From: CAXSBR01 sp964236495
GTDB taxonomy: Bacteria > Actinomycetota > Actinomycetes > Mycobacteriales > Jatrophihabitantaceae
DNA length: 64,000 bases
Direction: 5' to 3'
Assembly: GCA_964236495.1 (NCBI GenBank)
Contig: CAXSBR010000002.1
Location: 1-64,000 of the forward strand
Each line of letters begins with the position of its first letter. The stretch's first letter is position 1. Below the pieces are notes generated by a model that had not been told where the DNA came from, made no database searches, and was given only the letters and a program-made list of their open reading frames with translations. The translations under genes and the position numbers were made by a program. Positions 16,184 to 24,195 of this stretch are shown in pieces.

Positions 16184-16216
16184 TCAGCTGATCTTGGTCA
16201 CGTCGAGAACGAACAC
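16184..16216 (-). pseudogene. Remnant start of a PIN-domain (VapC-like) toxin gene
   Basis: Five nucleotides after the stop of the broken antitoxin, GTG opens the reading VFVLDVTKIS before a TGA. Hydrophobic residues followed by LD are how PIN-domain toxins begin (the first catalytic Asp). Only ten codons remain before the stop, so the rest of the toxin is lost. The match is short and relies on its position after the antitoxin. Confidence 0.4.
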
Positions 16217-16220
16217 CGCC

Positions 16221-16465
16221 TCAGTGCCTGCCTTGTTCCATCATGTCGCGCACCGATCCGTCGCCCGCGACGAATGTCGGCGCGCGCGGCGCGCAGTGAG
16301 TCGATCACCGATTCCGGCGAAGCCGAGCGCGGCCGCACCGGCACAAGCCGCGCCACAGGGCGACTATGCTTGGTGATCGTCACGCTGTCGCCCCCTTCGA
16401 CCCTCGTCGAGAAGTCGCGGCAAGTGGGTCTTTGCCTGGGAGGCGCCAACGGTGGATCTGCTCAC
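16221..16465 (-). pseudogene. Frameshifted Phd/YefM-type antitoxin
   Basis: Three reading frames together spell one short antitoxin. GTG at 16465 starts MSRSTVGASQAKTHLPRLLDE. One surplus G (plus-strand CCC at 16401-16403) shifts the frame to VEGGDSVTITKHSRPVARLV, the core Phd motif. A second surplus base near the downstream GCGGGC run shifts it to the typical C-terminus GSVRDMMEQGRH, which ends at 16221. Removing one G at each point gives an intact protein of about 80 residues. Both shifts fall in G triplets, so sequencing error is possible, but the truncated toxin next door favours real decay. Confidence 0.65.
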
Positions 16466-16572
16466 TGCAGCAGACTAATCGGAGTTCAGTCGGCCTTGGG
16501 TGGTTTGCTCAACGAAGGAGTTGGATCTGCAAAGCCGCAGCCGAGGAGGTACGCCGCACATCTCAGCGAGCG

Positions 16573-17292
16573 TCAACGGGCGACGACGAGGTCGGGGTTG
16601 GTGACGTCGAACTGGTCGCCTCGACGCTTGAGCAGCGCCGGTAGCACTGCAGCCTTGTCGGCGCTGCGGTCGGCACTGCCCCACACCACCACCCGCTTGT
16701 CACGCAGGATCAGTTCGACGTCGTTGGCGCTGGCGGCGGTGATGCGCCGCACGGTCCGGCGCATCGACACCGGCAGCGCTTGAGCGACCGTGGCCAGCGC
16801 GGACAGCGTGGGCACATCGGTAGCCACCGAGGGCGCAGGCACCAGTGCAGCCAGGTGTGCCGGCGGCTTGCTGAGATTGCCGAAGTAGTGCCCGGTGTCG
16901 TCGATGTACTGCCAGTGCGTCGCGTCGACGCGTCGGTAAGCGGCCGGCACCCGCTCGGCTACCGTGATCGTCACCGTATCGGGCAGGGAGGTGGAGATCC
17001 GAGCCGTGCGCACGTCGGGCAGCTGTTCGATCCGGGCTGCGACCGATGCCTTCGACAGCCGAAGCAACGGCTGATTGCGGTTGAGCTCGGCAGTGGACAA
17101 CACCTGGGCGCGGCTGAGCCGATGCAGGCCCACGACACGCACCGTGCGCGGTGACCACACTGAAGTGAACAACGCGACGAAGCCGATCCCGACGACAAGA
17201 ACAGCCACCACTGCTGCAGCTACCAGGGCGACGAGTCTGCGCCGGCTCGTGTGGGGCCGGGGACCGTGCGGCATGCGCGTCGAGCGTGTCAT
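16573..17292 (-). CDS. ftsQ: Cell division protein FtsQ (DivIB)
   Basis: A bitopic divisome protein linking FtsL/FtsB-type proteins to the septal synthase. In 239 residues it has a basic cytoplasmic tail, one membrane helix at about 20-45 (LVALVAAAVVAVLVVGIGFVALF), a POTRA domain (VRVVGLHRLSRAQVL...) and the FtsQ beta domain. ATG at 17292 overlaps the MurC stop region; another ATG six codons later is equally possible because the GAGGAG motif abuts the first one. Normally ftsZ follows directly; here the next features are toxin-antitoxin remnants and a catabolic island. Confidence 0.93.
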   Translation of the reverse strand: MTRSTRMPHGPRPHTSRRRLVALVAAAVVAVLVVGIGFVALFTSVWSPRTVRVVGLHRLSRAQVLSTAELNRNQPLLRLSKASVAARIEQLPDVRTARISTSLPDTVTITVAERVPAAYRRVDATHWQYIDDTGHYFGNLSKPPAHLAALVPAPSVATDVPTLSALATVAQALPVSMRRTVRRITAASANDVELILRDKRVVVWGSADRSADKAAVLPALLKRRGDQFDVTNPDLVVAR

Positions 17293-17296
17293 CTCC

Positions 17297-18886
17297 TCAT
17301 CCCAGCGACGCACTCGCAACGGCGCCGGCCTGGTTAGCGTCGAGCTGCGCGAGGATGTCTCCGCACAGGAGGTGGACGTCGCCGATGCCCATCGTGACGA
17401 TGACGTCGCCGGGCCGGGCCACGGCCGCAACTCGGGCGGCCACGTCGGACCAGCGCGGCTCGTAGATCACGTTCTCGGCAGCCAGCGGAACCAGGTCGGC
17501 GATCAATGCGCCGGTGACACCGGGCAACGGCTCCTCACGCGAGGCGAACACATCCATCACGACCGCGACGTTTGCCAGCGCCATTGCGGTGCCGAACTCG
17601 GCGGCGAAAGTCTGCGTGCGGCTGTAGGTGCCCGGCTGGAACACCGCGATCAGCCGGCCGGCGCCGGCCGTGGCCCGGGCTGCAAGAAGCGCGGCGCTGA
17701 TCTCGGTCGGATGATGGGCGTAGTCGTCATAGACGCGCACCCCGGCGGTCGTGCCGCGAAACTCGAAACGCCGTTTGACGCCCTGGAAGTCGTGCCACAC
17801 TTCGCCCACGCGGTCCAGATCCAGGCCCAGGATGGCGGCCACGGTAAGGGCTGCAGTGGCGTTGAGGGCCATGTGCCGCCCGACGAGTGCACCCACGGTG
17901 ACCGTGCGGGCGTCCAGTGCGGCGCTGATCGCAGGCGACACAGCGGACACGGCCGACACGGCCGACACGGAGAACGTCACCGAGGCCGGGCCGGTCACGA
18001 TCCGGGTGACGCGGACGTCGGCGTCCTCGGCGGTCCCATAGGTGATCACCCGCACGCCCAGGTTGCGGGCGTAGGCAGCGGTGCGGGCACTACCGGCGTC
18101 GTCGGCACACACGACCAGCACGCCCCGCTCGGGCGCGTCGTCGGGTGCGCCGTTGTCCGATCTGACGATGCGTTCCACGAACTGCTCGAACGCCCAGTGC
18201 ACCCCCTCCAGATCGCCGTGGTTCTCCAGGTGGTCGGCCTCGACGTTGGTGACGATGGCGATGTCGGGGCGCAGCAGCAGGAACGATCCGTCGCTCTCGT
18301 CGGCCTCGATGACGGCGTACTCCCCCGAGCCGAAGTGGGCGTTGCGCCCGGTCTCGTAGAGGTTGCCGCCGATGGCGAACGACGGGTCGAGCCCGCAGGT
18401 CTGCAGTGCGACCGTCAGCAACGACGTCGTCGTGGTCTTGCCGTGCGTACCGGCCACGGCAATCCCCCGCTTGCCGTCCAGCGCCGCGGCCAGACCGGCG
18501 GCGCGGCGAAGCACCTGCACCCCGCGCTGGCGTGCCTCGACCAGCTCCAGATGAGTGGACGGAATCGCGGTCGAGTAGATGACGGTGTCCACTGCGTCGA
18601 GGTGGCTGACGTCGTGGCCGATCGAGATCCGGGCGTTCTGCGCCCGCAATGCCTCGACGGTGTCCGACGGTCGTGCTTCGCAGCCGCTGACAACCAGACC
18701 GCGGGCGAGCAGGATGCGGGCGAGCCCGCTCATACCTGCCCCCGCGATCCCGATGATGTGCACCCGGCCGAGGTCGGCCAGGCGCGGCACCGGATCGGTG
18801 GCCGCACTGCGGACGAGCGCCGCACCCGGCGCGGCCCAGCCGTCGGGCCGGTCGAAGCCCGACTGCGGCCTGTCGGACACAGTCAC
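17297..18886 (-). CDS. murC: UDP-N-acetylmuramate--L-alanine ligase MurC
   Basis: Cytoplasmic ATP-dependent ligase that adds L-Ala to UDP-MurNAc. The 529-residue protein has the N-terminal Rossmann domain (RVHIIGIAGAGMSGLARIL), the ATP-binding loop GTHGKTTTT at about 145, the central domain with IEADESDGSFL, and the C-terminal domain (YDDYAHHPTEI). The GTG start overlaps the MurG stop by 4 nt. A short Ala/Val/Ser-rich repeat (VSAVSAVSAVS) near residue 310 comes from a tandem DNA repeat and is atypical. Confidence 0.96.
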   Translation of the reverse strand: MTVSDRPQSGFDRPDGWAAPGAALVRSAATDPVPRLADLGRVHIIGIAGAGMSGLARILLARGLVVSGCEARPSDTVEALRAQNARISIGHDVSHLDAVDTVIYSTAIPSTHLELVEARQRGVQVLRRAAGLAAALDGKRGIAVAGTHGKTTTTSLLTVALQTCGLDPSFAIGGNLYETGRNAHFGSGEYAVIEADESDGSFLLLRPDIAIVTNVEADHLENHGDLEGVHWAFEQFVERIVRSDNGAPDDAPERGVLVVCADDAGSARTAAYARNLGVRVITYGTAEDADVRVTRIVTGPASVTFSVSAVSAVSAVSPAISAALDARTVTVGALVGRHMALNATAALTVAAILGLDLDRVGEVWHDFQGVKRRFEFRGTTAGVRVYDDYAHHPTEISAALLAARATAGAGRLIAVFQPGTYSRTQTFAAEFGTAMALANVAVVMDVFASREEPLPGVTGALIADLVPLAAENVIYEPRWSDVAARVAAVARPGDVIVTMGIGDVHLLCGDILAQLDANQAGAVASASLG

Positions 18887-20103
18887 GACAGGATTCCCTT
18901 CGGCGGCGAGGCCGTCGCGGCCGACTCGTCGGCGTCCATGTCAGCAGCGTCGACGGCATCCCCGCTGCCGGCCCGGCGCTGAGCGATCAGCGCCAGCACG
19001 TCGTCGGCGAGCACTCCGGCCGCCTCGCCATTGCCGGCGCGCCGGGCCAGAGCGGCCATCTGCGCCAGCCGTTGCCCGTCCAGAGCCAGTGGCGCAGCAG
19101 TGGCGAGGATCCAGCGCTCGGTGAAGTGCTCGTTGTCCACCAGCAGCGCACCGCCGGCGGCCACCATCGCAGCGGCGTTGCGGCGCTGTTCGCCGCCGCG
19201 CAGGGGCAGCGGCACGAAGATCGCCGGCAAGCCGACCGCGGCCAGCTCCGCACACGTCATGGCACCGGACCGGCAGATCACCAGGTCCGCAGCGGCGTAG
19301 GCGTTCTGCATGCCGTCGACGAAGGGCACCGCCACGTACACGCCCGTGCGGCCGGCGGCATTGATCTGCTCGATGCGCTCGGGTGGCACTGCGTTTTTCG
19401 GTCCGGTGATGTGCAGGACCGATATCCCGGCGGCGATAAGCGCCGGCGCCGCCGCATCGACGGCGCGGTTGATTGTCTGCGCGCCCTGCGAGCCACCGGT
19501 CACCAGGACCACCGGGCCGTGCGCGGGCAGGCAGAACTCCGCGCGGGCCGCCGTGTGCAGCGCAACGCGGTCTGCAACCCGGTACAGGTCGGCGATCTCG
19601 GGCCGCAACGGAATGCCGATAGCGCGCGCGGAGCGCAGCCTGATGTCGGGCGAGGCGGTGTACACCGCGGTGGCAAAGTAGGCGGCGACCTTGTTGGCAA
19701 GCCCGGCCTGCGCGTTGGCCTCGTGCACGACGACGGCCAGGCCGCGCCTGCGAGCTGCCAGATAGGCCGGCAGCGCCACGTAGCCGCCGAAGCCGACGAC
19801 GGCCTCGGCGCGCACCCGGTCCAGGACGCTGCCAGCGGCGCGCACGGCGGCGAACAACCGCGCTGGCATCCGCAGCAGGTCAAGATTGATCTTGCGCGCC
19901 AACGGTGCCGGCGGAATCAGCTCCAAGGGGTACCCGCGGGCAGGGATCAGCGTGGTGTCCAGACCGCGTACCGTGCCCAACGCGGTGATCACCGCGTCCG
20001 GCGCCCGTCGGCGCACAGCGTCGGCAAAAGCCAGCGCAGGTTCGATGTGCCCGGCCGAGTGGCCGCCCGCCACCACGATGCGCGCGCCCGTCGAGTCGGT
20101 CAT
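18883..20103 (-). CDS. murG: Lipid II synthase MurG
   Basis: Peripheral membrane glycosyltransferase (GT28) that adds GlcNAc to lipid I. 406 residues. The N-terminal donor/acceptor loop reads VVAGGHSAGHIEPALA instead of the more common GGGTxGHxxPA. The C-terminal domain has VLVTGGSQGAQTINR and the UDP-binding region ICRSGAMTCAELAAVGLPAIFVPLP. ATGA overlap with ftsW on one side and GTGA overlap with murC on the other. The first-loop variant is probably lineage-specific. Confidence 0.95.
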   Translation of the reverse strand: MTDSTGARIVVAGGHSAGHIEPALAFADAVRRRAPDAVITALGTVRGLDTTLIPARGYPLELIPPAPLARKINLDLLRMPARLFAAVRAAGSVLDRVRAEAVVGFGGYVALPAYLAARRRGLAVVVHEANAQAGLANKVAAYFATAVYTASPDIRLRSARAIGIPLRPEIADLYRVADRVALHTAARAEFCLPAHGPVVLVTGGSQGAQTINRAVDAAAPALIAAGISVLHITGPKNAVPPERIEQINAAGRTGVYVAVPFVDGMQNAYAAADLVICRSGAMTCAELAAVGLPAIFVPLPLRGGEQRRNAAAMVAAGGALLVDNEHFTERWILATAAPLALDGQRLAQMAALARRAGNGEAAGVLADDVLALIAQRRAGSGDAVDAADMDADESAATASPPKGILS

Positions 20104-21602
20104 CGCGCTGTCCGGGCGCCGGTGCCCTCGGAACCGGTCGGGCGCAGCTCAGGCGCGTTCCGGTGCGCCACCCTCGGTGCGCCCGATTTCGTCGGAGCAG
20201 CGCTGGGCAGCCGTTTGGCGCGTTGCACCGGCTGCGCGGGAGCAGGGCGGGGCACGGGAGTAGGGCGGGGCGCGGGAGCAGGGCGAAGTGCTCGAGCAGG
20301 CTGAGCAGGGCGTGCCGGGCGTGCCGGGCGCGCAGGACGCGCCGGTCGCTGACGCTGGGGCTGCGGCCTGGCCACGCCGAGCAGGAGCCGTCGTAGCCGG
20401 CTGCCTGAACCGCTGTCGGCCGCCGACGCCGCGGCCGCGGCAACCGCTTCGGGCTCGTGCCGGGCGAAGGACAGCATCATGCCCAACACTCCCATCGTCA
20501 GCACCAGTGAGGTTCCGCCGGCGGACACGAACGGTAGTGGAATTCCGGTGACGGGTAGCAAGCCGGTGACGTAGCCAATGTTGATCAGAGCCTGGCCGCT
20601 GATCCACACTGCGGTGCCCGAGGCGGCCAGCCGCACGAAAGTGTCGTTGCTGCGCCGCGCTACCCGCAGCGCGGCGTAGGAGAAGACCGCGAAGGCAGCC
20701 AGCACGAGCAGGCAACCAAGCATGCCCAGTTCCTCGCCCAAGATCGCGAAGACGTAGTCGGTGGAGGCGTTGGGAACCCAGCCGTACTTGGACGTGCTCG
20801 AACCCAGACCCACTCCCCACCAGCCGCCCGTGGCCAGCGCGTAGAGGCCCTGGAGCGCCTGGTGGCCGGTGTTGCTGGTGTCCTGGCCAGGATGGGTGAA
20901 CGACACCATCCGCTCCCACCGGTAGGGCGAGATGTAAGCGAGCGCGAGAACGGCCAGTGCTGTGAGAGCAAGCACAGCGGCGAAGTAGCGCGCCGGCAGC
21001 CCGACGGTCCACAACAGCCCGACCAGAATGGTGAGGAAACACAGCGTGGTGCCCAGGTCGGGCTCGCGCATCACGATCGCGCAGATGATGGCGAAGCCGG
21101 GCAGCAGCGGCACCAGCAGCCGACGCATGCTGGTCAGCGTGCGCAGCTCCTCCTTGCGAGCGAGCAGGTCCGCGCCCCACAGCAGCATTGCCAGCTTGCC
21201 GAATTCGCTGGGCTGGATCTGGATCGGGCCCAGCCGCAGCCAGCGGTGCGCGCCGTTGAGCGTCACTCCGACGTGGGGTACGAAGACGGCCAGCATGAGT
21301 AGAACCGCGAACAGCAGGATCGGATAGACCAGCGCCCGATAGGCCCGCGGCGAGATGCGGTAGCCCATCCAGAGCACGGCCAGTCCGATGCCGACGAACA
21401 GCACCTCGTTGCTCAGCTGAGTCCACAGCGTGCCGCGACTGCCGTCGTACAGCGAGGCCGAGATCGACGTCGACACCGACATGAGGATGCCGAGCACGAG
21501 CAGCACACCGCCCGAGAGCAGCAGCAACTGCAGGGACGTGAACGGGCGATCGAGATAGCCCGCACGTAGCCGGGCCACCCGATCGCGAAGCAGCGCGATC
21601 AC
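20100..21602 (-). CDS. ftsW: Septal peptidoglycan polymerase FtsW (SEDS family)
   Basis: SEDS glycosyltransferase that polymerises lipid II with FtsI. 500 residues with about ten membrane helices in residues 25-385. Family motifs are GAHRWLRLGPIQIQPSEFGKLAM, MREPDLGTTL, NASTDYVFAILGEELGM and PVTGIPLPFVSAGGTSLVL. A long cytoplasmic tail from about residue 395 is almost only Pro, Arg and Ala, built of RPA/PARPA repeats. Such tails exist in actinobacterial FtsW, but this one is at the repetitive extreme. ATG overlaps the murD stop (ATGA). Confidence 0.95.
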   Translation of the reverse strand: MIALLRDRVARLRAGYLDRPFTSLQLLLLSGGVLLVLGILMSVSTSISASLYDGSRGTLWTQLSNEVLFVGIGLAVLWMGYRISPRAYRALVYPILLFAVLLMLAVFVPHVGVTLNGAHRWLRLGPIQIQPSEFGKLAMLLWGADLLARKEELRTLTSMRRLLVPLLPGFAIICAIVMREPDLGTTLCFLTILVGLLWTVGLPARYFAAVLALTALAVLALAYISPYRWERMVSFTHPGQDTSNTGHQALQGLYALATGGWWGVGLGSSTSKYGWVPNASTDYVFAILGEELGMLGCLLVLAAFAVFSYAALRVARRSNDTFVRLAASGTAVWISGQALINIGYVTGLLPVTGIPLPFVSAGGTSLVLTMGVLGMMLSFARHEPEAVAAAAASAADSGSGSRLRRLLLGVARPQPQRQRPARPARPARPARPAQPARALRPAPAPRPTPVPRPAPAQPVQRAKRLPSAAPTKSGAPRVAHRNAPELRPTGSEGTGARTAR

Positions 21603-23086
21603 CGATCGAGCTCCGGCTGTAGCGGGTTCAGTTGCGCGTCGACCGGCGCAATCGACGCAGAGGTGGCACGCGCACGGACAGCGGCAGCGAACAGGTCACC
21701 GCGCTGGGCGTAGGAGTCGAACATGTCGTAGGACGCCGCGGCCGGGCTGAGCAGCACCGTGTCGCCCGGAGCGGCCAGCGCCGCGGCCGCAGCGGTGACC
21801 TCGATCATGGCTTCATGGTCGGTCCTGGGCACATCCGCCATGGGGACATTCGGTGCGTGTCGCGTCAACGCCTGCGCAATCTGCGCCCGATCGACGCCCA
21901 GCAGCACCACACCGGCGAGGAAGTGCGGGCGCTGCGCCATCGAGTGCACCAGGGCATCGACGTCCACACCCTTGAGCTGGCCGCCGGCGATCCAGACCAC
22001 CCGCGGATATCCAGCCAACGCCGCGGTGGCCGCATGCGGGTTGGTCGCCTTGCTGTCGTCGACGTAATCCACATCGTCGACGGTCGCGACGAACTCGTTG
22101 CGGTGGCGGTCGGGCACGAACGCGTGCAGTCCGGCCGCGACGGCCTGCGCAGGCACGCCGTAGGCGCGAGCCAGGCCGGCCGCGGCCAGGGCGTTGGCAA
22201 CGTTGTGCGCGCCGAGCGGGCGCACGTCGGCGGCGGCGACCAGCTCGGTGCCCGCCTCGTCGTCGCTGAAGGCTCTATCGACGAGGATGCCGTCGCGCAC
22301 ACCCAGCTGCCCCGGCGCCGGTTCGGCCAGCGTGAAACCGACTGTGCAAGGGGCGTCGGACCGAGCCAGCAGCTGGGCTACCCGGGGATCGTCGGAGTTT
22401 CCCAGCGCGACGTCGCCGGTCCAGATGCCGGCCTTGACCTCGGCGTAGGCGTCCATCGAGCCGTGCCAGTCCAGATGGTCGGGCGCGAGATTGAGCAGGG
22501 CGCTGGCGGCCGGCTGGACGGTGGACCAGGCCAGCTGGTAGCTGGACAGCTCAACGGCCAGGACGTCGTAGTGGGTGCCGTCGGCGGGCACCACGGCATC
22601 GATCACCGGCACGCCGACGTTGCCCACCGCCAGCGCGCTCAGGCCGTTCGCGCGCAGAATCGACTCCAGCATCCGCACCGTCGTGGTCTTGCCGTTGGTG
22701 CCGGTGACGGCCAGCCAGGGCGCCGCGCCGGCCGGGCGCAGGCGCCAAGCCAGCTCGATCTCGCCCACGACGCTGATCCCCACGGCCCGGGCGGCGGTGA
22801 AGACGGGCCGGTCCAACTGCCATCCCGGCGAGGCGACCACTAGGTCGGTTCCCGGCGCAGGCTCGTCGACCTCGCCGACAAAGTGCACGCCCGCCGCGAT
22901 CAGCTCGTCCACCTCGGCGGTGCGGACCCGGTCGGTCAGCAGCACCGTCGCCTCCAACCGCAGTAGCGTCCGGGCGACGGCGCGGCCGGCGACGCCGGCG
23001 CCACAGACGAGCACCGTACGGTGCGCCAGCAGCATGTGATCGTTGGGCACCAGACGCTCGTCGGGCACGGTCGGCTCGTCGGGCAT
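21599..23086 (-). CDS. murD: UDP-N-acetylmuramoylalanine--D-glutamate ligase MurD
   Basis: Adds D-Glu to UDP-MurNAc-L-Ala. About 495 residues with the Rossmann start RTVLVCGAGVAGRAVA, ATP loop VTGTNGKTTTVRM at about 125, NLAPDHLDWHGSMDAY and DDSKATNPHAATAAL. The start is uncertain: ATG at 23086 has GAAGGTGG about 11 nt upstream, while GTG at 23101 lies just after the MraY stop and could be coupled to it. Residues before MLLAHRTV are a low-complexity DE/P stretch. Confidence 0.95.
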   Translation of the reverse strand: MPDEPTVPDERLVPNDHMLLAHRTVLVCGAGVAGRAVARTLLRLEATVLLTDRVRTAEVDELIAAGVHFVGEVDEPAPGTDLVVASPGWQLDRPVFTAARAVGISVVGEIELAWRLRPAGAAPWLAVTGTNGKTTTVRMLESILRANGLSALAVGNVGVPVIDAVVPADGTHYDVLAVELSSYQLAWSTVQPAASALLNLAPDHLDWHGSMDAYAEVKAGIWTGDVALGNSDDPRVAQLLARSDAPCTVGFTLAEPAPGQLGVRDGILVDRAFSDDEAGTELVAAADVRPLGAHNVANALAAAGLARAYGVPAQAVAAGLHAFVPDRHRNEFVATVDDVDYVDDSKATNPHAATAALAGYPRVVWIAGGQLKGVDVDALVHSMAQRPHFLAGVVLLGVDRAQIAQALTRHAPNVPMADVPRTDHEAMIEVTAAAAALAAPGDTVLLSPAAASYDMFDSYAQRGDLFAAAVRARATSASIAPVDAQLNPLQPELDR

Positions 23087-23103
23087 CGTGCGCTCGTCCA
23101 CCT

Positions 23104-24195
23104 TCACGACTGGCCGCTGAACTCGGCGTAGAACAACCCGACCCCGAAGGCGACGGCCAGCCCGCTGATCAGCCAGAACCGCACGATGATCGTCACCTCG
23201 TCCCAGCCACCCACCTCGAAGTGGTGATGGATCGGCGACATCCTGAAAACGCGTCGGCCGGTACCGGTACGCCAGCGGGTGAACTTGAACCAGCCCGCCT
23301 GCATCACTCCGGACAGAGTGACCACGGCGAACAGGCCGGCCAGCACGACGAGCAGCAGTTCGGTGTGCGTCACCACCGCCAACCCCGCCATCAATCCACC
23401 CAGGGCCATCGAGCCGGTATCGCCCATGAAGATCTGCGCCGGCGGGCCGTTCCACCACAAGAAGCCGAAGCAGGCCCCGGCTGCCGCAGCGGCCACCATG
23501 GCTACGTCCAGCGGATCGCGGACCAGGTAGCAGCCGGCATGCGGCACCGGCTGGCAGCCGTTGCGGAACTGCATGACGCCGATGAAGGCGTAGGCGGCGA
23601 ACACCATCGCCGCCGCTCCCGCGGCCAGCCCGTCCAGGCCGTCGGTGAGGTTCACCGCGTTGGACGTGGCAGTGACGATGACGTAGACGACCAGCACGAA
23701 GCCGATCGCGCCCAGGCCGATCTGCGGAATGTCGCGCACGTAGGACAGATGCGTCGACGCCGGCCGGACGCCGTGCCGGTCGGGGAACTGGCGAGCCAGA
23801 AGAGCAAAACCGACGCCGACGATGAGCTGGCCGAAGATCTTGGCCCGGGCCCGCAGCCCGAGGCTGCGCTGGTGACGGATCTTGATGAAGTCGTCGAGGA
23901 AGCCCACGACGCCCAGGCCGACAAGCAGCAGCAGCAGCAGGACGCCCGAGGCCGTGAGGGCGTCGCGTCCGCGCAACGACAGCACGATATGTGAACCCAC
24001 ATAGGCCACCACCGTCGAGCCGATGATGGCCACGCCGCCCATCGTGGGCGTGCCGCGCTTGACCATGTGCGTCTGCGGGCCGTCGTCACGGATCTCCTGG
24101 CCGAAGCCACGGGCGCGGAAGAAGCGGATCACCAGCGGGGTCGCGAAGATGGAGCTCAGCAGCGCGAAGAGCACCGGCAGCAGCATGATCCTCAT
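23104..24195 (-). CDS. mraY: Phospho-N-acetylmuramoyl-pentapeptide-transferase MraY
   Basis: Polytopic enzyme that makes lipid I from UDP-MurNAc-pentapeptide and undecaprenyl phosphate. 363 residues, about ten membrane helices. It has the Mg-binding Asp pair in VGFLDDFIKI, the NLTDGLDGLA motif, MGDTGSMALGG, and the cytoplasmic loop RMSPIHHHFE. The ATG overlaps the murF stop (ATGA). All signature residues are present. Confidence 0.97.
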   Translation of the reverse strand: MRIMLLPVLFALLSSIFATPLVIRFFRARGFGQEIRDDGPQTHMVKRGTPTMGGVAIIGSTVVAYVGSHIVLSLRGRDALTASGVLLLLLLVGLGVVGFLDDFIKIRHQRSLGLRARAKIFGQLIVGVGFALLARQFPDRHGVRPASTHLSYVRDIPQIGLGAIGFVLVVYVIVTATSNAVNLTDGLDGLAAGAAAMVFAAYAFIGVMQFRNGCQPVPHAGCYLVRDPLDVAMVAAAAAGACFGFLWWNGPPAQIFMGDTGSMALGGLMAGLAVVTHTELLLVVLAGLFAVVTLSGVMQAGWFKFTRWRTGTGRRVFRMSPIHHHFEVGGWDEVTIIVRFWLISGLAVAFGVGLFYAEFSGQS

